From Nissolia schottii (lineage: Eukaryota; Streptophyta; Magnoliopsida; Fabales; Fabaceae), in NCBI GenBank assembly GCA_003254905.1, contig QANU01006985.1:631993-695992 (forward strand): a stretch of DNA of 64,000 nt, read 5' to 3'. Each line of letters begins with the position of its first letter. Position 1 is the stretch's first letter. A model generated the notes under the pieces. That model was not told the DNA's origin. It saw only the letters and a list, made by a program, of their open reading frames with translations, and ran no database searches. A program made the translations under genes and the position numbers. Of this stretch, positions 1 through 12,551 are shown one piece after another.

Positions 1-40
<40 letters not shown>
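1..40. repeat. (TTA)n microsatellite at the window edge
   Basis: Pure TTA trinucleotide repeat running in from the left edge, so its true length is unknown. It has no coding meaning. Confidence 0.9.
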
Positions 41-41
<1 letters not shown>

Positions 42-2312
42 TTTAAAAAAATCTTCAACCTTTAGAGAAAGTGACATGATCTCTCGGGTCCTTTTCAATC
101 ATATCCGAAGACTATACTTTCAACTATCAAATTATAAGTTTGAGGATTTAATCAGCCGTGTATAATCATCACGTGATCTTCTTTTAAATCAATAATAACT
201 TGAAGAAACTAAGAAAGTCTACGAAACGATTCCCTTGCGAAACAGTAACTATATACTATATAGTATTGACATTGAGTTGAAAGCATATAGCATTGTTAAA
301 TCCTTTTTATAGAAATCAGGGTGGTTACTGAAGGTAATAAAGTGGCATAACTAATTCATTTATTCAAAAAAATTAATAATCATACAACATTATTTTAACA
401 ATTAAATTGTGGAAAGCTTCTAGTTCTTTGGCAATTTTTATATTGAAAACGCACGTAAACTTTCACATAAATCCTTGTTTGGCAGAATATATGAACTTTG
501 ACCGCTTGAAATTAAGCAACAGTAGACTCTCTGACTTAGAACTAATAAAAATCTATACTACTAAATGGCCCGAAGCAGTTTCAGAAAGATACATAATAAA
601 GGGAACAATAATTCATCAAAGTGGATCATTACGAAGGAGAGAGAAAATAAAACTGTTTTGGGTTAAAATTGTTTAATAAATTCCGTATGTCATATGGGAT
701 TGATATGGTTTGACCATTAAACATTTTCAAAAATACAGATGCAATCACCTAGCTGAAGATTCATGGATGATGGACCCTCTTCATGCTCAATATTGGCTCT
801 TCCAAATAATAATTAATTGGTACGAATATTAGAAATACGAAAATTACCACCAAGCAAGCCACATGCAGCTTCAGTGCTTCACACGAGTACCAATAATATA
901 CCTCTCCTCATGTTTCCCTTAGCTGAGTCCAACTAGGAACCTATATTAATCACATTTACGTGCTACATACATCTTTCTTTCTTTCTTTTAGGTCTATTTC
1001 AATGTTTTGTCCTACGTTTGCTCACTTTGTCTCGTAAAAATGAAAATTTCTTTTTCGAAAGAGTCGTGGCGTGTGGGATATCAATTCAACTAGTTCTAAA
1101 AAATTTGTGACATTTATTAATTTTCATTTCGTTCAAACGCACGTAGCATACGTGAGGAAAGAGACTGAATCCTCTCATATCATTTTTTCACATGACAATA
1201 TTATATTTGATATATCACCATTTATTAAAAATGTATGATCTATGCATATAACATAAGCAAGTAAAATATTGATAATAAGAGATCTAACATGACCTTAATT
1301 ATCATGTTAAAAAATTTGCCTTTAAATCACACTAATAAGATTTATATTAATTTTTAAAAAAATAAAAAATTGTGAGGATTATTTAGTCATTTTGGTTCAC
1401 ATTATATATGATGATATGACATGTTATATGCTAAAATAAACTTCAAATTAGATGTTGATAGACCCAAAGTCTCAACTTAGTCATTTGAGTGCCACCATGG
1501 AATGAACAGAGGAAGCAATCATCATGGATTGATTACAAGTTCATTAATTTAAAATTCGGTCAAATTGTCAAAAAAAAATTTACATGGACAGGGACCTCTA
1601 ATAAATTTTTATCTAAAATACGTTCTAACAAATTTTCTTACAATCGTATGGACAGATTTATTAAAATCGTCATAGTTTTTAATAAAAAAAAAGTTAAAGT
1701 ACTAAAATTATCATAACAAATGACGATTTCAATACTTAATTTCTAAAATTGCCTCACTCCCTGTTTGACAATTTTAAATTTGTCTCTTATAATTGTAAAA
1801 TTTTTATCACCGCTATATTGTCTCTCACATGCGACTTAAGCTAAACATGGGACAGTGATGATGTCTGATCATCTGATGTACTAGCACGTTATTTATTTGA
1901 CTTTGGTCCACATATTTTTGTTTGCGTGTGTATATAAAACTAGTAATTGACGGCGTTCAAAAATCTTATTTTAGAGGCTCGTCTTTTTTAATTAGTCATT
2001 AGTCATATTAGTACTAATCCTTACAATTGATGTAAGCTAAATTAACCATCAATCATTGTCCAAAATTACTGGCTGCAGAGGGCAATCTGCTTAGAAATGC
2101 GGATACGAGATTAATTTTGGTCTGAAACAGAATCGATAAATGATTGATGCTGTCAGTGTGTCAAGTAGTCAGATGACACCCGAGAGCTGTTATTAACAGG
2201 GACACGTGTGTGATGGCATGCGTACGTGTGACTGCTCTTGGATTAATTTCTTTTGACATTGTTTTTGGTAAAGAGTTTCCATAAAATATATCTTAAAATT
2301 TTTGGTTTATCT
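41..2312. other. Intergenic DNA, no gene recognised
   Basis: AT-rich sequence on both strands. The short open frames here have no recognisable domain and no splice-compatible continuation. I see nothing functional. Confidence 0.6.
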
Positions 2313-3395
2313 TTTATGGTGTGTTTGATAAAGGAAAGAAATTGATAAGAAAAAAAATTGAGAAGAAAGAAAATGTGAGAAAAGAATTTATCAACAAAAA
2401 CGAGGAGAAAGAAATTGAGTAAATTTACATTTTTCACAAGTATGTTTGGATAAAAGGAAGATGAAAAAAAATGAAAAGAAAGATTAAATGACAATTTGAT
2501 TCTTGTAGCATAATAGAAATTACGTATAATATCTTATTTGGTCTACCGACTTTATTTTTTTGTTCTATTTAGTTCTTCAATTTAAAAAAGTGATATATTA
2601 GTTCATGAACTTTACAATCATTATTAGACTCATTAATCCTTTCTTTCACTAGACCCTTAACAATCACTGACATGTCTATTAACAACGACATTTTCTCTCT
2701 CCTAATCAGCCTCAATCCCACCACCATCACTTACACTCTAAAAGAAAAATTAAACACAAGAAGCATTGGGCTCTTCTTCTTATGTTTTATTTTGGGGTAT
2801 GAGTGGTGGTGGTGGGAATGATTAGGGTGTGGGTAATGGTGGTGGACTCAACATTAAGGTGGTGGCTGTGGGGATCTGGACTTTTTATCAGGTTGGTTCC
2901 TGGACTTTGTTGGTTAGATTAATCTCTGAACCATCAAAACGACATTGATTTGAGACTGACTAGGAGAAAGGAGAGAGAAAATGTCACACGTCGGTGACCG
3001 TTAGGAGTTTGACCATCTAGTGGACGAAAGGATTAATAAGTCAAACAATTATAAAATCTAAGGACTAACGTCACTTTTTTAAATTGAGGGATTAAATAGA
3101 GCAAGAAGGTAAAGTTCAAAGACCAAATATAGTATTAATCATAAAAATTAATTCTAACCACAAGTGATAAGAATAACATTTAAAAATTTGAAGGAAAAAA
3201 ATAACACATTTTCTTTCATTTTTCAATTTTCACCCATTTTTAAAAGAAAAATAATTTTATAAGCTCCGCCAACTGTTTTACACTATTAATTTCTTTCTTT
3301 CATTTTCACTCCACGTCCAAATAAGAGAAATGAATTTCTTATCTTCTAATTTCTTTTTCTATCCCTCCCACTTATGTTTGGTTTGCTGTTTGTCT
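2313..3395. mobile_element. Possible outer inverted-repeat element interrupted by a fold-back element
   Basis: The purine-rich block at about 2319-2490 (rich in GAAAGAAA and containing TTTGGATAAAAGGAAG) has a weaker pyrimidine-rich counterpart in inverted orientation at about 3200-3390 (TTTGGACGTGGAGTG on the reverse strand). The fold-back element at 2513-3145 lies between them. The pattern fits an older MITE split by a younger insertion. Similarity is low-complexity in places, so confidence is limited. Confidence 0.35.
2513..3145. mobile_element. Fold-back, non-autonomous MULE-like element with long inverted repeats
   Basis: The left arm at about 2530-2700 and the reverse complement of about 2935-3145 align over roughly 180 bp. 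Shared blocks include ATTTGGTCT, TTCAATTTAAAAAAGTGA, ATTAATCCTTTC and CATTTTCTCTCTCCT. The spacer (about 2760-2880) is GGTGGTGG-rich and has no transposase frame. Long imperfect terminal repeats without coding capacity are typical of Mutator-type non-autonomous elements or fold-back transposons. I could not define a clean target-site duplication, so the superfamily is an inference. Confidence 0.6.
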
Positions 3396-3941
3396 CATGT
3401 GGAATTTCGGGCTGTTCTTTTGCTGTTGTTTGGTTTTTTTTTTTTTTTTTTTGCTTACTTTGTGTTTTTGCTCCTGTTGCTCTCCACCTCTTCAATGATT
3501 TGAGCCTTCGAACTATTTAAAAAAACAAATCACAAAAATAATTAATTCAAATAAATATATAGATCGAATATTATCTATCTTAACTATATATTTCCAAAAT
3601 TTCTCAAAAGCATGATTGAAATTATCAGTTTATCAGCCAGACCTCATTAGTTGTTACCACTTTAACTTTAATCGCTAATGATTAGTTTAATATTGATTTA
3701 CTAATGAAAATGGATACAAAGTTACTTTCTCGTTCTATAATGTTAATTTATTTTACCATTTTAATTTCACTCACAATTTAATGTATTTAGACATAAATGT
3801 TTTTAAATACATTAAATTATAAATAAATCTAAAAAGGTGAAAAAATTAATATTATGAAACGAAAAGAGTAATTAAGTAACAATTGTAACTGTTGTTATTT
3901 ACACAATATATATTTAAGAATGTATCTAAATTAAATTAAGA

Positions 3942-4096
3942 GTTTTGCTAACAAGTGCTCTAAGACACTTGTACAATAGCTTAAAGTATAATGTTTAAAG
4001 CTTTCTAACACTTTTAATGTATTGAAGACTTAAACTTTTAATATTTTCAATAAAAATTTTCTGCTTATTGATTCCTTAACAAGTGTCTAGCAAAAC
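3942..4096. mobile_element. Small MITE, copy A
   Basis: This 155-bp element starts GTTTTGCTAACAAGTGCTCT and ends, on the reverse strand, GTTTTGCTAGACACTTGT. The interior is AT-rich and non-coding. It belongs to the same family as the copy at 39924-40091. A related single end lies at 4389-4421. The terminal repeats and small size fit a MITE. The superfamily was not determined. Confidence 0.6.
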
Positions 4097-7000
4097 TTTT
4101 AAATTAAAATCAAAAGTTACAATTAGAAGTGGAGAGGGGAATAATATTTTGTAATTTAAGTTGAAAGCATTAAGTAAAAATAAAAAATAAAACTGAACAA
4201 ACCCTTGATCTGTCGACCAATGTTTTGTTTGGCCAGACTAATAATTCCATTGATACGTTAAATCACCCATGAGTTCTGCAATTCAAGGGGACAATTAATC
4301 AGTGGTTAATTAAATATTTAATGTCATTAAAAATATACAAATTTTACTTTTTTTTCAATACAAAATTATCATATATATTTTTTAAAAAAATGTCCCAAGA
4401 CACTTATTAACAAAATTTTTGTGATTTACCTGCTGACAACATCTTGTCGTATCTATTCCTTCCTTTTTTTAGTAGTTGACTTTAAGTTCTGCGCGAGTAT
4501 TAAAGAAATAATTGAAAAATATGAAAGTAAAAAAAAATTGATAATATTTTATACAATTACCTTTATTTAATATAGTGATGATGAAAGTAGTTGAAGTTAT
4601 TATTAATATAAAAGTATGAGAGAGAATGTTAATTTAATAGGGATATATGTTTATTTAACAGGGGTATAAAAGAAAAAAATAATTAATGTGATATAAATTT
4701 AAAAAATAGACAAATATTTGTAAAAATAAAAAAATAGAAATCAACAAGTAAAACAAAATGGATAGAATATTAATAACACTCCCACTATTCCTCAATATTC
4801 TAAGCTAATGCACAAAAATTAAAGAAATCATTAAATAACTTTAATTTTATGGGGACTACTTTGGTACCCCATTAAATTTAAGGATATTGGTATCCTATGA
4901 TTATCTATAACTAAAAATTAGTTACGTGTCTCATTAACTTTAAATACTTATTATTTTAAACCTGAAAGTAAATCATGATTGTTAAAATATAAAAAGGTAT
5001 CAATACTCTTGTAAAAAAAATGAGTACCGAAAGAAGATCATAATTTTATTAAAAAATAAAGTTAATTTATTAAATTATCCTTTGTACATTTTTCTCTCTA
5101 TTAATTATTCATTTTTTCGTTAAATTTTTTTCACTAAAGATAAAATTGATATATTAGTAATTAATTATACATTGAAATATTAAAATAACTAATAATATGG
5201 AATAGTTTAATTTTTTAAAATGTACTAATATTAAGAAACGGAATGAGTAATTTTAAGAGACGATTAATAGTATGTATGTGGTTCACGTCAAAAAAAATGT
5301 ATGTGGTTGGCAAAATGTATAAATATTAAGGGTATTCTATTCTGATTTCTATCTCAATGGTGATTTGCACCATGAACAAATTTGAAGAGGATTATTTTGA
5401 ATTTTAATCTTTGTTCTTTTAGCTCAATAGAAAAAGTAAAATATGCTAGAGTTTTTATATCAAGTGCATTGGTATATAGAACCATTAAATTATTTTTATT
5501 CGTCAGTTTAAATTTTTTTAAAAATGATTGTTGATATGATATCAAAGTTGTTATGACCTAAAAGTTAAAAGTTTGATCATTGTGAATCCAATATATCAAT
5601 ATATAAAATTATTTAGTTGTCTTTATTAATGTTTAAGGGTTTATATTGATATAATATATAGATCCTATAATAAAATAGACACTCCATACGTAACTTTGTG
5701 TGGCTATGATTTGTGAATATATTCTCTCCATTTTTAAATAGATGTTAACGTTCATATTTTGATCTATTTTAAAATAATTGTCAACTTATTAAATTTAAAC
5801 ATTATTAATTATTTATTTTTCTAACATATATTTATTAAATAAACTCTTTCTTATACTTATTCATTATAATAACCCTAATCATCCACTATAAATAAAGAGA
5901 ATTAAGTGAAATATTACAATTTTTTTTTATATTTTTTAATCATTTAATTAATACCAGCATAAAAGAAAAATTAAATAACTATTTTAAAACTGAAAAAATA
6001 ATATAAAACTACAAACAAATAACAAGTGTGCAAAATAACTCTCTCCATCGATAAAAGGAAACTGTGGAAGTGAACTACATGGTGTGCGGACAAATGAAAT
6101 TGCCGTACATGCTTTTCTCACTACTCAAAATGTCTAAGCATAATTACTCCAGGATATAAGCATGTCTTCGGTTTATAGTGCAAGTGATGATGTTTGAGAG
6201 TTGAGATATCTTTTCATCCTTTTTCCATTTCAACTTGAGCGACGTCTTTGGCAATTTAAAATTGTGGTGACCAAAAATAATTAGAATTAGTTCAATGGTA
6301 AGAGATTTGAATAGTAGATATAAAACTTTACATTCAAATTTCATTTCGAAGTAAAAAAAAATGTTACTGACTGTGTTAATCAAACATAATATACAGGCAA
6401 TAACAATTAATGATGAATGTGAAAAAACTAGGTTTTGATTGTCGGTGGACTTCTTTTATTAATAATAATAATAACTGATTCAGTTAATTGGGAGTAATTA
6501 TTTTCCGAACCAAGGCTCTCAAACCTTGTTCTCGAGGAGAAAATTTTACTATAAAGTCAGAAAAAGCTAAATGGATATTAATTTAAAGAAAAAAGATCGA
6601 TGATATCGATAATTGTAGTCAATGCAAATTCGTATCCCATCAGAGGGTAGAAATACTTTTGAAAGCATAAAATAACCAATCAAAATCAAATTCATTAAAC
6701 AGGACAAATCAGGAAATTTAGAAATTATAAAAAGTTCTCGCCATCGACATAGATTCTTGATTCATAGAATCCGGATTCCTGACTCTTGTTTGTGGACCAT
6801 AACGCGTAGTATGTGTACTTGTAACTATAGAATTCGTGTGTGTGTGTATGTATATATAAATGAATTTACGAACTAAATAAGGTTCATAAAAGTCCATTAA
6901 TTAACTCCTGCGCTAATGGAATATCTTAACATTTCTGTTAAAAAATTAATACCAGCCCCTTAATTAAGTGCAATTTCTCATGAACCTCGTGAAAGAATAG

Positions 7001-7797
7001 GAAACGCTAATATACACTTGAATTTACATTAAGTGTTAGCACTTCATTATATACATACTTCCAAAATAATATTTTATTTATGTTCAACAATGTTCAAAGA
7101 AGCTCGTAAAAGTTAATAAAAAAAAATGCTCGTAAAGAAGAAACAATGTTTCAAGAAGGACTAAATACATCTTAAAAAAAATTAGAAAAAACCTACATTT
7201 TTTTAATAAAAAAAAAACAAGTGTAGTAAACTTAATCTAAAAAATGCCTCATAATGTGCTTGTTGCTTGTGGGGGTATATATAGATTCTGTAACTAGAAG
7301 TGCACACAATGCTGTGTCCTGTGTGGCGTACTAAGATTGGAAAGAAAACGTTATAGACAACAAATCTATGAGATCTTATCCAAGAAAAATAAAATAAAAA
7401 ATCTATGAGAGACTGAGAGTGACATGGCAGAAACCTGAGCTGGGCCACGAGCTACAAATAATTTGATGAACAATTCAATTCAATAATGCTAATTGGAATT
7501 TGGTCGATCTAGCTATAACCTTCATCCAGGACAAAATTGTCTCACAATGATGCACGACAATAATAACTCGTTCATTTAAAATTTTATTTATTTATATTTT
7601 TTTTATTTTAACATTTTATCTGTCAAACTTTCAAGAATCACCATTTGATTGTGTTTCGTGCAATTTCGAGCGGATAATTTTCGGGCTGTTTAGCATTGTC
7701 CAAAAAATAATAATTTTGCCTCATTGAACTATAAGTCTTCTGGAATTTAGTCTCTGGCTTTCAAAAAAATTGCAAACCCAAGTGCTATTTTATTTTT
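4097..7797. other. AT-rich intergenic DNA with degraded repeats
   Basis: No gene recognised. It contains a solitary MITE end (4389-4421, containing GACACTTATTAACAAAATTT). It also contains an AT-rich tract at about 5440-5650 whose wording (GATATCAAAGTTGTTATGACC) resembles degenerate retrotransposon sequence. A tRNA-like block at about 6288-6355 is listed separately. Confidence 0.5.
6288..6355 (+). repeat. Degenerate tRNA-like, SINE-type sequence
   Basis: AGTTCAATGGTAAGAGAT resembles an RNA polymerase III A box. About 30 bp on, CATTCAAATTTC resembles a decayed B box. No cloverleaf with paired arms can be drawn, so it is not a working tRNA. A tRNA-derived SINE head is the most economical reading. 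Confidence 0.3.
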
Positions 7798-8359
7798 GAG
7801 TAAAATACACTCCTCTCTTCTAAGAGATGCCTAAATTATAATCTCCTCCCCTCCATTTTGAAAACATACACTCTTCTCCCTTTAAAAATAAAAGTAAGTT
7901 ACAATTTGATCATTTTTCATATCTTTAACCAAAATACCCTTCACAAATAGTTTTACATATTAAAATTTTTTTAACAAAATAAAATAATATAATTAATGAT
8001 AATATAAACATGTTCATACATAATTATAATAATTATATAAAAACTATTCCATTAATACAATAAGATATTAATAAAAATATTACAACAACTTTAAAATTAA
8101 ATATTAATTATTTTCTTATATATTAATTTAAAAATATTAATGTATATTTTTATATTCATTATTATTATTTTAAAATCAATTGCTAGAAAAATAATTAATT
8201 TTTTCTTTTAAAGTTATTATAAATTGTTAATAGATCATTAATGATTTATTCTTTTAATAGAATAGTTGTAGGATTTTTTACTTGTTTATGGGGCCAAAAG
8301 TGTTATATTCCCATAATATGGTGTACAACAAAATATTATAGATGTATGGTTTTTTTTTT

Positions 8360-8360
8360 N
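8360..8360. other. Ambiguous base (N)
   Basis: A single N sits between a T run and a (TA)n run. It probably marks an uncertain homopolymer or dinucleotide length in the assembly. Confidence 0.95.
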
Positions 8361-10086
8361 TATATATATATATATCGCAGCATAATCACAAGACAATTCC
8401 CGTAGCTGTCAACTATTTTGTCAGCTTCAGCATATGGGCTAGCCAGACTTAAAAAGTAAAACTGCTTTCTGATCCAAATAGAAATAAACAAAGTTGTTTG
8501 TTTCATGAGTCACGCTTACCGTTCTAAATATTACAACAGTAACAAGAAGAATATCGTTAAGCTATACAATTCAAAAGTCTGAATTTGGTTCAACAGGACC
8601 AAGCCATACACATTTGGTTCAAATTAAAGGTCTGAATTTTGCGGAAAAAAGAAGAGAGCAATTACAGCCTTTTAGACATAAAATGGTAGGAGATTTGCGG
8701 AATGTTTGTGGCACACAAAATGACAATGAAAGTGCATCTAGGACTTTATGGTACCTGGAATTTGTCATTAAGGGGGAAAATAGTTCAAGAATCATGCCAT
8801 AAGATAACTTAATTCAATGACCAACGATTTCGGGACGTTAATGAAGAGTAAAATGTTCAACTATCAGCAAACAGCTAAAAACTCATGTCAGTCTAACACG
8901 AATTGGCAAAAATTGGGGTTGGGGAAAGTATCAGGCTCGGATTACTATCAAATGCCCTCAAGTTCAATTTAATTCAACAAGAAAATAACATAGGAAATTC
9001 TATCAATTTATATTACTTATATTCACCTCGAAAGATACAGCCAAAGACAAGTCAGTGAGTCACACATTAACAAACCAGAATCATGCAATGTGGAATGTGG
9101 ATACCGAAAATCGTGTCTATGGACAACATCTATGTTTGGAATCATCAATTGACGAGAAACAAGATTGGGGATTGGCATATATTAAGCAGCCCCCGTGTCC
9201 TATGTTTCATGTTAAGGTATTTCTATGAGCGATGAGCCCAATATTACATGTTAGGGCCAATCATATTCCCCTACTCTGAAGTGTAAAGCTATTTAGAATC
9301 GTGAATACATGTGACTATCATATTGTTCACCACTGAACACCACAAAGAAGTAATAAGGTAGCTCAACCTTAAACCTTCATCATACTCTCATGTACTCAGT
9401 GCCCCTAAATAATCTCATAAATATACCTTGAAAATATCAATCTTTCAAGTTATAGCCCATATCTCATCCAATTCTTTTCCCGTTACCCTAACACTAGAAA
9501 GTTTAACAAAATCAAGATAACACTAAAAAAATTATGTCGAACTTGATTAGTACTATATTTGAAAGAAATGTGCGTAATGATATAATATTGATATATCTAT
9601 CCAATAAGTAATACTTTATTTCCCAAATTTTATATGGAAAATACTAAATATAATATTTTCTTGGTGATTTCTGAAATCACTTATAAGGTAAATATCTCAT
9701 GCTATTTAGTTTATACATGTATGATAATTTTTACAACTAAATTCATCAAATTTTATTATTATTTCATTATTTAATATGACATATTAATGAATTATATGAT
9801 TTAATGTGATAAACTAATATTTTTCAATACAATATTTGTAGAGGCGCATTGTAAACTCAAATGATTCACAAATTTCTAAATATTTTATAAATTGACTCTT
9901 TCAATGATTTGACTAATGAAAAATTTGTTATGGTAATATAAAATACGAAATGATAACAAAATTTGATGAATTTATTTGTAAAAATTATTAAAAATGGATG
10001 ATTCAAATAGCATGAAATATTTACCCCATAGAGTATTTAAGCAATCGGCTTAAACTATATCTTTATATATATAACAAAAGAATTTG

Positions 10087-10390
<304 letters not shown>

Positions 10391-10426
10391 GAAAATAAAA
10401 ATAATAACAATAATAATAATAAATTT

Positions 10427-10985
10427 TAAGGGTTAGGGTTTAGGGTTTAGGTTTAAGGGGTTGGGGTTTAGGGTTAGTGTGTTATGTTTAAGGTTTAGGG
10501 TTTGGGTGGGTTATGGTTGAGGGTTTAGGACTAGGGTTAAGGTTTAGGTTTAGGTTTAAGGGTCAGTGTGTTATGTTTAAGGTGTAGGGTTTGGGTGGGT
10601 TAGGGTTTAGGGTTTATGGTTTAGGGTTTAGGGTTAGGGTTAGGGTTTAGGGTTAGTGTGTTATGTTTAAGGTTAGGGTTTGGGTGGGTTAGGGTTAGGG
10701 TTAGGGTTTAAGGTTTATGGTTTGTGTGTGTTAAGGTTTAGGGTTAGGGTTTACGTTTGAGGGTTATGGTTTAGGGTTTAGGTTTTAAGGGTTAGGGTTT
10801 AGGTTTAAGGGCTTGGGGTTTAGGGTTAGTGTTTTATGTTTAAGGTATAGGGTTTAGTGTTAGGGTTAGGATTAGGGTTTAGGTTTAAGGGTTAGTGTGT
10901 TATGTTTAAGGTGTAGGGTTTGGGTGGGTTAGGGTTTAGGATTTAAGGTTAGGGTTAGGGTTTAGGTTTAAGGGTTAGGGTTTAA
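10427..10985 (+). repeat. Interstitial telomere-like array (degenerate TTTAGGG)
   Basis: About 560 bp made almost wholly of TTTAGGG, TTAGGG and GGGTTTA variants, G-rich on the plus strand, embedded far from any visible chromosome end. A longer motif (GTGTGTTATGTTTAAGG and close variants) recurs near 10478, 10566, 10655, 10828 and 10893, giving an approximately 89-bp higher-order spacing with one doubled and one shortened interval. AAT-type microsatellites flank it on both sides. Confidence 0.9.
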
Positions 10986-11026
10986 GTAGTAATAATAATA
11001 ATAATAAAATAATAATAATAATAATA

Positions 11027-11060
<34 letters not shown>

Positions 11061-11334
11061 CGAAAATAAAAATAATAACAATAATGTATATTAATATAAT
11101 AATAATAATAGTAATAGTAGTAATAATAATAATAATAATAATAATAAATTTTATTTTTCTTCTTCTTAGCACCACCACCACCACCACTAATACTACTACT
11201 ACTACTAATAATAATAATAAAAGACGAAAATAAAAATAGTAACAATAATGTATATTATTATAATAACTAATGATACTACTAATAATAACAATAATGATAA
11301 TAGTAGTAATAAGAATAAAATAAGTATGCTAATA
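10986..11334. repeat. Compound AAT/ACC/ACT microsatellite with a repeated module
   Basis: Imperfect (AAT)n interleaved with (CAC)n near 11170-11188 and (TAC)n near 11190-11207. The module CGAAAATAAAAAT(A/G) followed by AACAATAATG occurs at 11061 and 11225, and a copy also follows the (TAA)100 array at 10390. This shows segmental duplication within the array. Confidence 0.85.
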
Positions 11335-11889
11335 ACAGTAACAATAAGATAAATATAAACCTGATTATTCTACAGTATGTTCGGCGAGATGTGTAACAAT
11401 GGATTCATAGTATCATCTTGCCCTCCACCATTGTGACTATATTTTTTCACAAGCCTACAGATAAAGAGTTTATAGTATCATTGTTACAACTTGTTTGAAA
11501 GGAAAAAAATATTAATTTAACTAATAAAAATTAGTTCAAACTACTACAATGAAAACCAAAAAAAAAAAACCAAAATATATTATATTATATATCTTTAACA
11601 AAATAAACCAAAATTGATTGCTATTTTTTAAAAAAAACGATGGTCGTAAAAAAAAATTAGAATCATATCATTATAATTAATTTTTAATTATTTAAAAATG
11701 GAAAAAAATGACAGATATTTCCATATGCATTTGAATTACCATATAACTAAAAACCAAAAATAAAAACTAAAAAAAATAAATAATAAAAGGCAACAATAAA
11801 AAAAATGATACCACTTAAAATTAAGGAGGTCTGATAGGGAATTTTTATAGAAGAAACAATATATATAAAATTGGTGGGGATGGAGTGCA

Positions 11890-12320
11890 GTGAGGAATAA
11901 GAGCTTTAGAAGAAGTGAAGGAAGGGAAGAAGAGAAGAAAAAAATGAGAAGTGAGGGAAGAAGAGGGGGATTCGTTTGTAAAGGGAAGGAAGGAGGGGTA
12001 GTTAAATTTATGGGCGGAGTTGCATGGGGAAGGAGGACTGCGGTGGTGGGCCACCCACCTCTGAAATCTCCACGACGTGGGGTGATTTCAGACTCTGCGC
12101 CCGCGGTCAACGGCGCAGAGATTCCTCGCCTGCTCCCGCTATGCCGCACGTCCCGTCAATCGCTTCTGTCTCCCACGCCCCCTCCCACGCGTTTTTTTTT
12201 CTTTCTCCCTGACATCCTGAAATCTCCCTCCTCAATGGAGATTTCAGATCCTCCCCCATACTCTCGTATTTTTCTCCCCAGCCCCATGAAACCGGATTAT
12301 GCTTTGCATAATCCCATATA
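11890..12320. other. GC-rich pocket with three short palindromes
   Basis: The sequence is sharply richer in G and C than its surroundings. It contains inverted repeats at 12061-12091 (CTGAAATC arms), 12217-12247 (CTGAAATCTCC arms, 9-base loop) and 12294-12314 (GGATTATGC arms, 3-base loop). Overlapping open frames exist on both strands (for example 11890-12348 +) but none has a recognisable domain, and the composition alone would open frames. It abuts the right inverted repeat of the larger element and is best read as transposon interior or captured DNA. Confidence 0.5.
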
Positions 12321-12551
12321 TATGTCATTACCCCATAGTTTTATATAATTATTGCAAGATGTATTAATAATTTTATATTATTATTAGACATAGGTAGTTT
12401 TTTTTTTTTACAAAAATAATATGTATAACTATTTATGAAAGGTATATTGGTAAAAAAATGTGAATAAAGATTAAATTATAGATTAATTCATTTGTTAGGA
12501 GAGGGGAGTGTAATTTAAGCATTTCTTAGGGAAGGGAGTTGTATTTTACTC

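Noticed and set aside
6288-6355. Functional tRNA gene
   Set aside because: A- and B-box-like words are present but no cloverleaf with paired arms can be drawn.
11890-12348. A 152-codon frame on + and a 137-codon frame on - in the GC-rich pocket
   Set aside because: No recognisable domain, mutually overlapping, and explained by the GC-rich composition and short palindromes.
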